64,000 bases of DNA from an uncultured Oribacterium sp. (GTDB taxonomy: Bacteria > Bacillota > Clostridia > Lachnospirales > Lachnospiraceae). How positions within the stretch are numbered: position 1 is the first letter of the stretch; every line of letters begins with the position of its first letter. The stretch lies in assembly GCA_946413525.1 (NCBI GenBank), contig CAMKKZ010000001.1, positions 183,537-247,536 of the forward strand, read 5' to 3'. Below, piece after piece: positions 24,655-32,600 of this stretch. The notes below the pieces were generated by a model, which did no database searches, was not told the origin of the DNA, and saw only the letters and a program-made list of their open reading frames with translations. A program made the translations under genes and the position numbers.

Positions 24655-26070
24655 TCACTTGTCCACCATATTCCGCTGTCCGGCTTCCCTGGCCAGCTTC
24701 CAGATCAGGCTTTCGCCCTGAGCTATTTCCAGATCCACCCCCGTCTTGTTCGGCTCATCCTCTTCGAACTTGTAATCCTTCCCGGGAAGGATCGCGTTAA
24801 GCAGTATGCCCACGAGGGAACCCGTGGCTATGCCCGAAAAGTGGATGACAATGCTGCCAATGGAAAATTCCAGGGAGCCCGCGCTGCTGTAATTGATGCC
24901 GATTGCCAGAACCAGGATCAGCGCCGCTATGATGACGTTCCTGCTTTGAGAAAAGTCAACCTTGGTTTCCACGATATTCCGGACTCCTACCGCGGAGATC
25001 ATGCCGTAAAGCACGAGCGAGATGCCGCCTATCGTGGCACCGGGCATGACCTCGATGACCGAGGCAAATTTGGGGCAGAAGGAAAACAGTATGGCCAGAA
25101 CGGCGGCAAGCCGGATCACCATGGGATCATAAACCTTTGTCAGGGTAAGCACCCCTGTATTCTCGCCGTAGGTAGTATTGGCCGGAGCCCCGAAGAGGGA
25201 GGCAACGGTAGTGGCCAGCCCATCCCCTGTCAGGGTCCTGTGAAGGCCCGGATCCTTGATGAAATTCTTGCCGACCGTGGATGAAATCGCGGATATGTCA
25301 CCGATATGCTCCATCATCGTCGCTAAAGCAATGGGGACAATGGTAATCACGGACGTGATGAGCAGGGATGAGTTGAGATTTCCGCCCGTAAAAATGGAGA
25401 ACACCGTCCTTTCGTAGGAAATGGGGAAGCCGAACCAGGGCGCGGACGCTACGGGAGTGAAATCAATCACCCCCGACAAGGCAGCCACCAGGTAGGATCC
25501 GGCCACGCCAAGCAGGATGGGGACGATCTTCACCATTCCCTGCCCCCATATGTTACATACAATAACGATCACGATGGCAATCAATGCCACGAACCAGTTT
25601 CCCGAACAGTTCTCCACCGCCGATTGTGAAAGGTTCAGTCCAATGGCGATGATGATCGGGCCGGTAACCACCGGAGGAAAATACTTCATGACTCTGGAAG
25701 CCCCGAAAGACCTGAAGGCGGCAGCCAGGACAAGGTACACTAATCCGGCGCAGGAAACGCCGAAGCAGGCATACGGCAGGAGCTGGGGGTCACCTCCCGG
25801 AGCAATCGCCGCATACCCCGCAAGAAACGCAAAGGAGGAACCCAGAAAGGCAGGAACCTTCTTTTTGGAGATCAAATGAAACAACAGCGTGCCCAGGCCG
25901 GCAAACAGGAGCGTCGTACTGACGCTGAGTCCCGTCAGAAGCGGCACCAGTACGGTGGCGCCAAACATGGCAAACATATGCTGCAGGCCAAGCACCAGGA
26001 CCCTTCCGGTTCCCAGTTGTCTGGCATCATAAATCGCTTCATTTCCAATCCTGCTCTTTTCTTTATTCAT
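24655..26070 (-). CDS. NCS2-family uracil/xanthine permease
   Basis: A 471-residue nucleobase:cation symporter with about twelve to fourteen membrane segments. The family motifs are visible: LGLQHMFAMFGATVLVP at the N-terminus, the loop PVVTGPIIIAIGLNLS, the signature TYGENTGVLTLTKVYDP and GGISLVLYGMI. Uracil is the likeliest substrate by resemblance to UraA, but xanthine is not excluded. The start ATG 26070 follows GAAAGGAGT. It is separated from the nucleoside ABC operon by a family B repeat and a hairpin, so it is probably a separate unit. Confidence 0.93.
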   Translation of the reverse strand: MNKEKSRIGNEAIYDARQLGTGRVLVLGLQHMFAMFGATVLVPLLTGLSVSTTLLFAGLGTLLFHLISKKKVPAFLGSSFAFLAGYAAIAPGGDPQLLPYACFGVSCAGLVYLVLAAAFRSFGASRVMKYFPPVVTGPIIIAIGLNLSQSAVENCSGNWFVALIAIVIVIVCNIWGQGMVKIVPILLGVAGSYLVAALSGVIDFTPVASAPWFGFPISYERTVFSIFTGGNLNSSLLITSVITIVPIALATMMEHIGDISAISSTVGKNFIKDPGLHRTLTGDGLATTVASLFGAPANTTYGENTGVLTLTKVYDPMVIRLAAVLAILFSFCPKFASVIEVMPGATIGGISLVLYGMISAVGVRNIVETKVDFSQSRNVIIAALILVLAIGINYSSAGSLEFSIGSIVIHFSGIATGSLVGILLNAILPGKDYKFEEDEPNKTGVDLEIAQGESLIWKLAREAGQRNMVDK

Positions 26071-26088
26071 TTTACTCCTTTCTCATAC

Positions 26089-26178
26089 ATTGACTTGATG
26101 CCGCAGGCATTGATTCCCAGTTGTGACGCGCCAGCGGCACAAAAGAAGTATGAAAGACTTGTCTTTCATACTTAACGT
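26089..26178 (+). repeat. Family B palindromic repeat, intergenic copy
   Basis: A 90-bp copy with GACTTGATGCCGCAGGCATT, the TTGTGACGCGCCAGCGGCACAA hairpin and the AAGTATGAAAG / CTTTCATACTT hairpin. It aligns base for base with the dgt copy (38166) and, in reverse complement, with the ftsK copy (17030). Confidence 0.85.
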
Positions 26179-26197
26179 AAGCATTCAGCACCTTATT

Positions 26198-26240
26198 CGC
26201 AGTCGTTTTCAGCCGTCCCTGACAATTGAAAACGACTGCG
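26198..26240 (-). terminator. Hairpin downstream of the nucleoside transporter operon
   Basis: Perfect 14-bp arms CGCAGTCGTTTTCA and TGAAAACGACTGCG with a 15-base loop, placed about 45 bases after the stop of the last operon gene. On the minus strand AATAAGG follows, so the T tract is weak. Confidence 0.5.
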
Positions 26241-26284
26241 GATACAGATGAACGGAGGCGCCTCTCGCCTTGTCCGCCCGCATG

Positions 26285-27226
26285 CTACCTCGAACCCTTG
26301 TCGTACGGAATGCCCTCAGCCTTCGGGGCCCGGGAATTCCTGGATGTAAAGGCAAGTACCAAAAGAGAAATGATGTACGGCATCATGTTGTACACAGAGC
26401 CTGGCAGCTTTAACGCCGCAAGAAGCGCAAAGCCTGAATAAACATTGGAAAGCGCCCGGAAAAAACCGAACAGCAGCGCGGCCAGCGCGATATTCAGCGG
26501 CTTCCATTGCCCAAAGATCATCACGGCCAGGGCAAGGAAGCCAAAGCCGGCCACGCCGGTCTCGAATTTCCACTCGGACACCCCCGCCGTAATATAAACT
26601 ATGCCGCCCAGCCCGCCCAGAAAGCCGGAAATAAGGACGCCGGCCCAGCGCATCCTGGCCACATTTATGCCAACGGAGTCCGCCGCCTGGGGATGCTCCC
26701 CGCAGGCCATGAGGCGCAGCCCGAAACGTGTTTTATACAAAAGGATATGTGAAACACCAAGCATGCAAAGGGCGATCAGCATAAACCAGTTGAATTGAAA
26801 GGATCCGATGTTTACGAGGAAGGCTTTCTTCGCATTGACATACTGAACCGTGGAGGAAACGTTATCGGGATTCTCCGCGATATTGATTGATTTCACGATA
26901 ACGGTTGCGGCAGCAGCGGCCAGCATATTCATCGCCGTGCCCACAAGGGTCTGATCCGCCTTGAAATTGATTCCCGCAATTCCGAGGAGCGATGAATAAA
27001 GCATTCCCGAAAGGACGGAAACAAGCACCACGCAGAAAATCATCACAAAGGCCGGCGTCTGGGCGGGCAAAAAGCGCATCGTCAGGGCGCCTCCCAGTGA
27101 ACCCATGACCATTACCCCCTCCAGTCCCAGGTTGATGACGCCTGAATGCTCGGAAAAACAGCCTCCCAGCGCCACCAGGAGCAGCACGCTGGCAAAGAGC
27201 AGAGTATATTGTAAAAGAAGAATCAT
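26285..27226 (-). CDS. ABC transporter permease, BMP-type nucleoside uptake (second permease)
   Basis: Integral membrane subunit of about 313 residues using ATG 27226, which overlaps the preceding gene stop by ATGA and has AGGAGG upstream. It begins MILLLQYTLLFAS and shows the branched-chain/ribose-type signature LGGCFSEHSGVINLGLEGVMVMGSLGG, with about eight further hydrophobic segments. By position and sequence it pairs with the larger permease to form the channel for nucleosides or nucleobases. The longer frame to 27313 would overlap the upstream gene and is unlikely. Confidence 0.92.
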   Translation of the reverse strand: MILLLQYTLLFASVLLLVALGGCFSEHSGVINLGLEGVMVMGSLGGALTMRFLPAQTPAFVMIFCVVLVSVLSGMLYSSLLGIAGINFKADQTLVGTAMNMLAAAAATVIVKSINIAENPDNVSSTVQYVNAKKAFLVNIGSFQFNWFMLIALCMLGVSHILLYKTRFGLRLMACGEHPQAADSVGINVARMRWAGVLISGFLGGLGGIVYITAGVSEWKFETGVAGFGFLALAVMIFGQWKPLNIALAALLFGFFRALSNVYSGFALLAALKLPGSVYNMMPYIISLLVLAFTSRNSRAPKAEGIPYDKGSR

Positions 27227-28344
27227 TTCCCGCTGCCTCCTTTCCTCCCGGCATCCTGTCTTGCGCTTAGCCTCGAATTCAGAAAGGTCTTGAAAAAGAG
27301 GACAAATCCGCAAAGATAAATGATGATGGACGAAATCAAATCGGAAATCTGGGAGGGATATACCGCCTTGTCCAAAAAGGAACCCCCGCTGGTAATATGC
27401 TGGATGAAATAGGACGAGAAGACCGTCCCTATGGGATGAAGCCCGCCAAGGAAGGTAGCCGCGATCCCGTTAAACCCCATGCCCGGAACGGAGGACTGGG
27501 TGCATGACCATTGCTCATATCCTGAAAGGTATAAGAAGGAAGCCCCCATCCCGGCCAGGGCGCCCCCGATCATCAGGGTCAGTATCGTATTCTTCTTCTC
27601 CTTCATGCCGCTGTATTTGGCCGCATCCTTGTTGAGTCCGGTAGCCCGGAGTTCATAACCGAAAACCGTCTTGTTTAACACGATCCATATCAGCAGGGCG
27701 CAGAGGATGGAAAGGGGAATCGCGATGGTGACGTATTTATTTTTTGAAAACAGGCTGCCAAGGCCCATGGAAGGGATCAGGGCGGAAGGGTTTGTGCTCG
27801 CGACCTGCACCGTATATGGGCTGGATACCTCCTTAGCCGGTGAAAGGAGCATATTGACCGAATACAGCGTGATCCAGTTAAGCATAATGCCCGAAATAAC
27901 CTCGTTCACATTCCGATATGCCTTCAAAAAGCCCGTCACCGCCGCCAGCGCCGCCCCGGCCAGCATGGCGAAGGGCACGCAAAGGAACCAGGGAAGCTTC
28001 CAGATCAGGGCGGCATAAAGACACATCCCGGCCCCGGCCACGTACTGCCCAGCTACGCCGATATTAAAAAGTCCGGCCTTATAGCAAAACTGTACGGAAA
28101 GCGCGCACATAAGGAGCGGCGCCGTCTTCACCAGGGTATTGCCCAGATATTTCATCTGCGCCGCCCGGGAAGGATAGGTCATGAAATTTTTGAGAATGGC
28201 AAGAATCGCTTTGTTTGCCCCTTCCCCGTTAATAAGAAGAAGTACAATATATCCAAACAAAATCCCAACCAGGATGCAGAGAAAGGACGCAAGCACAGAC
28301 TGGAACCCTTCATTAGCCAGAAACCCTTTCTTTTCAGCTTTCAT
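27223..28344 (-). CDS. ABC transporter permease, BMP-type nucleoside uptake (first permease)
   Basis: A 373-residue membrane permease with a first hydrophobic segment at about residues 15-35 and roughly eight to nine segments in total. The conserved GLFNIGVAGQYVAGAG and GFNGIAATFLGGLHPIG segments identify the permease family that works with BMP lipoproteins. The 11-base overlap with the ATPase gene (28334-28344) and the ATGA overlap with the next permease show a tightly coupled operon. Confidence 0.92.
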   Translation of the reverse strand: MKAEKKGFLANEGFQSVLASFLCILVGILFGYIVLLLINGEGANKAILAILKNFMTYPSRAAQMKYLGNTLVKTAPLLMCALSVQFCYKAGLFNIGVAGQYVAGAGMCLYAALIWKLPWFLCVPFAMLAGAALAAVTGFLKAYRNVNEVISGIMLNWITLYSVNMLLSPAKEVSSPYTVQVASTNPSALIPSMGLGSLFSKNKYVTIAIPLSILCALLIWIVLNKTVFGYELRATGLNKDAAKYSGMKEKKNTILTLMIGGALAGMGASFLYLSGYEQWSCTQSSVPGMGFNGIAATFLGGLHPIGTVFSSYFIQHITSGGSFLDKAVYPSQISDLISSIIIYLCGFVLFFKTFLNSRLSARQDAGRKGGSGK

Positions 28345-29962
28345 GAGAAGGCCCCCCTTCCTGATTTATGCCCGTGCCGGACCTCCTGCCAGGATCCTGT
28401 TTCTTCGCGCCCGCCATATAAAGGCCCAATTCCTCCCTGTTCGTCTTACGGGGGTCAAATTCCCCGACAATTTCCCCCTCATACATAACCAGGATGCGGT
28501 CGGAAACGCTCAGCACCTCTTCCAGCTCAAGGGATATCAGCAGCACGGCCCTTCCGGCATCCCGCTGGGCAAGAAGCTTTTTGTGTATATATTCTATTGC
28601 CCCCACATCAAGCCCCCTGGTGGGCTGCACGGCAATCAGCAGATCCGGCTCCTTATCGATTTCGCGGGCGATGATAGCCTTCTGCTGATTCCCGCCGGAC
28701 ATACTCCTCACCTGGCTTACAGCGCCCTGCCCGGAACGGACATCATACTGCTCAATCAGCTTGTTGGCATAGGCCCTTATGTCGGGACGTTTTAAAAACC
28801 CCATCCTGCTGCGGAATTGTTGTTTGAAATATCCCTGGAGGATCAGGTTGTATTCAAGGGAATAATCCAGCACCAGGCCATGCTTATGCCTGTCCTCAGG
28901 GATATGGCTCATGCCCAGGACAGAACGTTCACGTATGGATGCATGGGTAATATCCTTCCCGTTCAGAAAAATCTGCCCCCCCGCCAATGGCTCAAGGCCT
29001 GACAAGCCGTACACAAGCTCCCTCTGCCCATTACCGTCTATGCCCGCAATACATACGATCTCGCCCGCCCTCACGGTAAAGGACACATTTTTCACCGCAT
29101 TATTTTTGTGCATTTTCGAGGCAACGGACATATTGGAGACCTTCAGGATTTCCTTCCCCGGCCTGCTCTCGTTTTTCTCCACTTCAAGCTGCACATCCCT
29201 GCCCACCATCATACGGGACAGCTCTTCCCTGGTGGTGTCTTTGATGTCAACGGTTCCAATGTATTTTCCGCGCCTGAGCACGGTGCACCTGTCAGCCACT
29301 GACATGATCTCATTCAGCTTATGGGATATAAAAAGGATGGACTTCCCTTCTTTGGCCAGACTTTTCATGATCAGCATCAAATCGTCAATTTCCGCCGGAG
29401 TCAGCACGGCCGTGGGTTCATCAAATATAAGGATCTCATTATCACGGTAGAGCATCTTTAAGATTTCCGTCCTTTGCTGCATTCCGACAGTAATATCCTC
29501 TACCATTGCGTCCAGATCAACTTTGAGACCGTATTTTTCAGAGAGTGCCGCAACCCTCCTCCTGGCCTCCTTCTTCTCCAAAAGCCCATTCCTGGTACTC
29601 TCCACGCCAAGGATGATGTTGTCCAGCACGGTGAAGCAATGTACCAGCTTAAAATGCTGATGCACCATCCCTATACCGAGATCGTTGGCGTCATTCGGGT
29701 TTTGTATCCTGACTTCTTTCCCATCTTTCTTAATGCTCCCCTCTTCCGCCTGGTACAGGCCGAACAGAACAGACATCAAAGTGGACTTTCCGGCGCCATT
29801 CTCTCCCAGCAGGGCGTGGATCTCACCCTTCCTGAGCTGCAGAGTTATATCATCATTCGCTATTATTCCCGGAAAACGTTTCGTGATATGTAACATTTCT
29901 ATAGCATATGGCTGCGAGCCAGGCTCCATATGCTCCATGGTTTTTTCCATCTCTGCCGTCAA
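28334..29962 (-). CDS. ABC transporter ATP-binding protein with two nucleotide-binding domains, BMP-type nucleoside uptake
   Basis: A 542-residue energising subunit with two ABC domains. The first has Walker A GENGAGKST and the signature region VGMQQRTEILKMLYRDNEILIFDEPTAVL. The second has GIDGNGQRELVYGL and SGGNQQKAIIAREIDKEPDLLI. The second domain's Walker A is degenerate, as is usual in the RbsA/YufO group. The start may be TTG 29962 (AAAGGAGGG upstream) or the internal ATG 29950. Downstream of the BMP lipoprotein gene and upstream of both permeases. Confidence 0.94.
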   Translation of the reverse strand: MTAEMEKTMEHMEPGSQPYAIEMLHITKRFPGIIANDDITLQLRKGEIHALLGENGAGKSTLMSVLFGLYQAEEGSIKKDGKEVRIQNPNDANDLGIGMVHQHFKLVHCFTVLDNIILGVESTRNGLLEKKEARRRVAALSEKYGLKVDLDAMVEDITVGMQQRTEILKMLYRDNEILIFDEPTAVLTPAEIDDLMLIMKSLAKEGKSILFISHKLNEIMSVADRCTVLRRGKYIGTVDIKDTTREELSRMMVGRDVQLEVEKNESRPGKEILKVSNMSVASKMHKNNAVKNVSFTVRAGEIVCIAGIDGNGQRELVYGLSGLEPLAGGQIFLNGKDITHASIRERSVLGMSHIPEDRHKHGLVLDYSLEYNLILQGYFKQQFRSRMGFLKRPDIRAYANKLIEQYDVRSGQGAVSQVRSMSGGNQQKAIIAREIDKEPDLLIAVQPTRGLDVGAIEYIHKKLLAQRDAGRAVLLISLELEEVLSVSDRILVMYEGEIVGEFDPRKTNREELGLYMAGAKKQDPGRRSGTGINQEGGPSHES

Positions 29963-30053
29963 GTGAACCTGCCCTCCTTTCCCGCAGTGAATTTAAAGGA
30001 TCGACCAAAGCCGTATTTCCCCGTATCATTATGCAGTCATATCGCATGTCATA

Positions 30054-30120
30054 GGTCATGAAAAGCCATCAGGGCTTTTCATGACCGTATTTGGCGAATC
30101 CCGTAGGAATTTGTCCTACT
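30054..30120. repeat. Family C hairpin repeat, copy 1
   Basis: Perfect 14-bp stem (GGTCATGAAAAGCC at 30054-30067, complement at 30073-30086), loop ATCAG, then GTATTTGGCGAATCCCGTAG. It lies between the lipoprotein and ATPase genes, beside a separate 12-bp perfect hairpin GGTTTTGACGCG/CGCGTCAAAACC (30128-30164). Confidence 0.7.
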
Positions 30121-30175
30121 AAAGGGAGGTTTTGACGCGCTTTTCCTTAGAACGCGTCAAAACCCATGTCATAAT

Positions 30176-30210
30176 GAAAGGAACCGGCGGAGGTTCCATC
30201 GGTTCCTTTC
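30176..30210 (-). terminator. Hairpin just downstream of the BMP lipoprotein gene
   Basis: Arms GAAAGGAACCG and CGGTTCCTTTC, 24 bases after the lipoprotein stop, with AT-rich sequence beyond it on the minus strand. Because the ATPase and permease genes follow, it may act as a partial terminator or 3' stabiliser that raises lipoprotein expression over the rest of the operon, as is common for binding-protein transporters. Confidence 0.6.
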
Positions 30211-30233
30211 TGTCATTCTGCGCCGGCAGATCC

Positions 30234-31547
30234 TTATTTGATATTCCCCTGGAAATTGATCTTCACGGAGTCGGCAGAAGGCTGTTCGGCGGAAACATCA
30301 TCGGAAACGGTAATTTCGCCGCTGGCCATCTTCTTCACCAGATCTTTGTAATCATCTTCGGTAAAGCCGTCATTCCACTGCGTGCTTTCAACAGGAAGCT
30401 GAACATAATTAAGATGAGGGTCATCAGAGGATACCATGCCCAGTGTCTCGATTTTCCCTTTATAAAGATCCCATGCGCCATCTCTGATGGCTGAAAGCAG
30501 CGTCTGCACCGTTTGGCCAAGGCCCTTCATCGCGGAGGTGACGGTCATTCCCTCGCCATACTGCCCGTCAATAATACCTGCCTGGTCAACATCCACGCCG
30601 ACAACTTTCCCGTCAACCTTTGCGGCCGCTTCCGCCGCGGAAGTATAGATACCGCCGCCGCAGGCAAAGACGAGCTCCGTGCCGCCGCTGTACCAGGTAT
30701 CCATCACAGCCGTGATATCCGCGTCGCCAAAGAACTGGTTCCCGTAAGCATAGTTCATCTCCACTTCCTCGCCCAATTCCTTTGCGGCGGCATCGGCGCC
30801 CTGTACGAAGCCGTAACCATAACGGATAACGGCAGGTACTGCCATACCGCCAAGGAAGCCCAGCTTCTTGTAACCCAGCTTGACAACGGCGTAGCCTGCC
30901 ATATATCCGGCAAGCTCTTCCTGATAAACCGCGCTGTACACATTTTCCTGAGAATAACCGTCTGTCCCCGCCTCCGTGGAAAGATCGTATTCGGAAACGT
31001 CAAGGGCGATGAACTTCACATCCGGGTACATCTCGGCTGTTTCCACAATCGCTCCCGCAAAGGCATAACCGGGCATTACGATGATGTTATATCCATCCGC
31101 AACAGCCTTGTCAATCATGGCGACGCGGTCGGCTGTCGAATCGCCTTCTGGCTTGTAATAAGTGAAGTCCACACCGTTCTCGCCCGCGAAAGCCTTGCAT
31201 GCCTCATAGGTGGTCTGGTTGAAGGACTGATCTGTGATATCGCCATAATCCGTGACCATGGCCACGCGCATATCTGAAGCATCCCCGCCGGAAGTCTGCT
31301 GTGCCATGACGCTCTCGGCAAGCTCCTTGCCCTGCTCCGCAAGGCTCTCCACCGCTTCCTTGCCGCCGGCCGCGTCCACCAGGCTTTCCACAGCCTCCTT
31401 GCCGCCGGCCGCCTCTACAAGGCTTTCCGCCGCGCTGCTCAATTCCTCGGCGGCCGAGCTTGCCGCCGGCATGTCGCTGCCGCCGCAGGCCGCAAGGGAC
31501 GCCGCCATAATGAGGGCAGTTACTGCTGCTAGAATCTTTTTCTTCAT
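30234..31547 (-). CDS. BMP-family (PnrA-like) nucleoside-binding lipoprotein
   Basis: Substrate-binding lipoprotein of a nucleoside ABC importer, 437 residues. The lipobox is LAAC with Cys21 after a short hydrophobic signal. Family features are KVALITDYGDITDQSFNQTTYEA-type sequence (here MRVAMVTDYGDITDQSF), GYAFAGAIVETAEMYPDVKFI and GVDVDQAGIIDG. A linker after the lipobox contains three near-copies of a 13-residue unit ESLVDAAGGKEAV, encoded by 39-bp tandem repeats, that tethers the domain to the membrane. It is the first gene of the operon, with AAGGAGGAG as ribosome site and a consensus promoter 125 bases upstream. Confidence 0.95.
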   Translation of the reverse strand: MKKKILAAVTALIMAASLAACGGSDMPAASSAAEELSSAAESLVEAAGGKEAVESLVDAAGGKEAVESLAEQGKELAESVMAQQTSGGDASDMRVAMVTDYGDITDQSFNQTTYEACKAFAGENGVDFTYYKPEGDSTADRVAMIDKAVADGYNIIVMPGYAFAGAIVETAEMYPDVKFIALDVSEYDLSTEAGTDGYSQENVYSAVYQEELAGYMAGYAVVKLGYKKLGFLGGMAVPAVIRYGYGFVQGADAAAKELGEEVEMNYAYGNQFFGDADITAVMDTWYSGGTELVFACGGGIYTSAAEAAAKVDGKVVGVDVDQAGIIDGQYGEGMTVTSAMKGLGQTVQTLLSAIRDGAWDLYKGKIETLGMVSSDDPHLNYVQLPVESTQWNDGFTEDDYKDLVKKMASGEITVSDDVSAEQPSADSVKINFQGNIK

Positions 31548-31671
31548 AAACGCACTCCTCCTTATGCACTCCTCCTGATAACACCCGCGCCATTAAGAAA
31601 GGCACGGCATCACTGAAGCGTACCCGGAAAGAAAAGGCTCTCAGCCCTGGCTTCCCGAAACTTTCAGATTA

Positions 31672-31700
31672 ATTATAAGGAGTATTTTGGCGTATGACAA
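31672..31700 (-). promoter_or_regulatory. Sigma-A type promoter of the nucleoside transporter operon
   Basis: On the minus strand TTGTCA (31695-31700), a 17-base spacer and TATAAT (31672-31677). The transcript would have a leader of about 115 bases before the lipoprotein ATG. The leader contains GGGCTGAGAGCC-like local pairing but no purine or other riboswitch core that I recognise. Confidence 0.8.
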
Positions 31701-31796
31701 GGATTTTTCTTAAATATATTTTTTTGTTATTCCCTCGCTATTTTTGATTATATTCGATACGCATTGCTCTTTTACGCATTTGATTTGGAACATTCC

Positions 31797-31950
31797 TGAT
31801 TAGAACTTCCTGATTAGAGCTTCCTGATTAGAGCTTTCCTGATTAGAGCTTCTTGATTAGAGCTTTCCTGATTAGAGCTTTCCTGACTAGAGCTTCTTGA
31901 TTAGAGCTTTCCTGACTAGAGCTTTCTCGATTAGAGCTTTCTCGATTAGG
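31797..31950. repeat. Eleven-copy tandem array, 14-15 bp unit
   Basis: Eleven direct copies of TGATTAGAGCTTTCC, with single-base differences (for example AGAAC in the first, GACTAG in two, CGATTAG in the last two). The period alternates between 14 and 15 bases. Degenerate copies continue to about 32010. It lies between the rnpB 3' end and the promoter of the nucleoside transporter operon. There are no unique spacers, so it is not a CRISPR array. Confidence 0.9.
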
Positions 31951-32026
31951 AGATTTATGATTGGAATTTTCATTTTTGGAATTTACATGATTGAAACTTT
32001 CACGGGATTTGATTTTTAAAAATTAT

Positions 32027-32384
32027 CCGAGTGCCGTTATAAGCCGGGTTATGTATTTGGCAGCCATCTATCTAGGATCCATGTCACCATGGATCTCAAG
32101 CAGCCTACCCGAGGACGGACGAGCAGCCCTATGCCTCTGTTTGGCCTTGCTTCGGGCGGGGTTTGCATAGCGCTTCCTGTTACCAGGAAGCCGGTAGTCT
32201 CTTACACTGCCTTTTCACCTTTTCCAAAAGCGAGGCCGCGGCCTGCTTTTGGTAGTTGTTTTCTGTTGCACTTTCCTGTGAGTCGCCTCAACCTGACGTT
32301 ATCAGGCGCCCTGCTCTGTGAAGCCCGGACTTTCCTCTCCCGGACGCTTTCGCGGATCCGGCAGCGGCCGCCTGCGGCACTCGG
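32027..32384 (-). ncRNA. rnpB: RNase P RNA (bacterial class A)
   Basis: Catalytic RNA of RNase P, about 358 nt. On the minus strand the 5' end CCGAGTGCCG pairs with the 3' end CGGCACTCGG to form helix P1. Near the 5' end is GAGGAAAGTCCGGGCT, the universal core. Downstream are AACCCCGCCCGAAGCAAGGC and the GGGTAGGCTGCTTGAG region, and near the 3' end AACCCGGCTTATAAC. A TAATTTTTAAAAATC stretch follows P1 and can act in termination. The exact ends are taken from P1 pairing and could shift by a few bases. Confidence 0.97.
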
Positions 32385-32394
32385 ACGAGAGTGG

Positions 32395-32423
32395 ATTTTA
32401 CGTGTTTCCTCTCCGTTTGTCAA
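32395..32423 (-). promoter_or_regulatory. rnpB promoter
   Basis: TTGACA (32418-32423), 17-base spacer, TAAAAT (32395-32400) on the minus strand, placing the transcription start about 6-10 bases before P1. A near-consensus promoter fits a stable RNA gene. Confidence 0.88.
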
Positions 32424-32469
32424 GCAACTGATATCGCGCAGCCGGGTTTCGGCGCCAAAAGACGATATC

Positions 32470-32600
32470 CTGCCCGGGTTCCGGCAAGAGATGCCAAGGC
32501 AGAATACCCGGCAGATAATGCCGCGGCAAGTGATCCGGCAAGATGATGCCGCGGCAACAATTCGGCAAGATGATGCCGCGAAAGTGTCCGGCAAGATGCT
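32470..32600. repeat. Degenerate 26-28 bp tandem repeat upstream of rnpB
   Basis: Four to five copies of a unit like GATGATGCCGCGGCAACAAT followed by CGGCAA, separated by a few changes. The array sits between the stop of the nucleoside-kinase gene and the rnpB promoter. No function is apparent. Confidence 0.65.

Noticed and set aside
31550..31700. Purine or TPP riboswitch before the nucleoside transporter operon
   Set aside because: A GGGCTGAGAGCC segment recalls the TPP CTGAGA core, but the partner elements are absent and no purine riboswitch core was found.
31797..31950. CRISPR array
   Set aside because: The direct repeats are contiguous without unique spacers, the period is only 14-15 bases, and there are no cas genes.
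32202..32594. Long open reading frames across the rnpB region on both strands
   Set aside because: The interval is a strong RNase P RNA with conserved core and promoter; the frames are by-products of GC-rich sequence.
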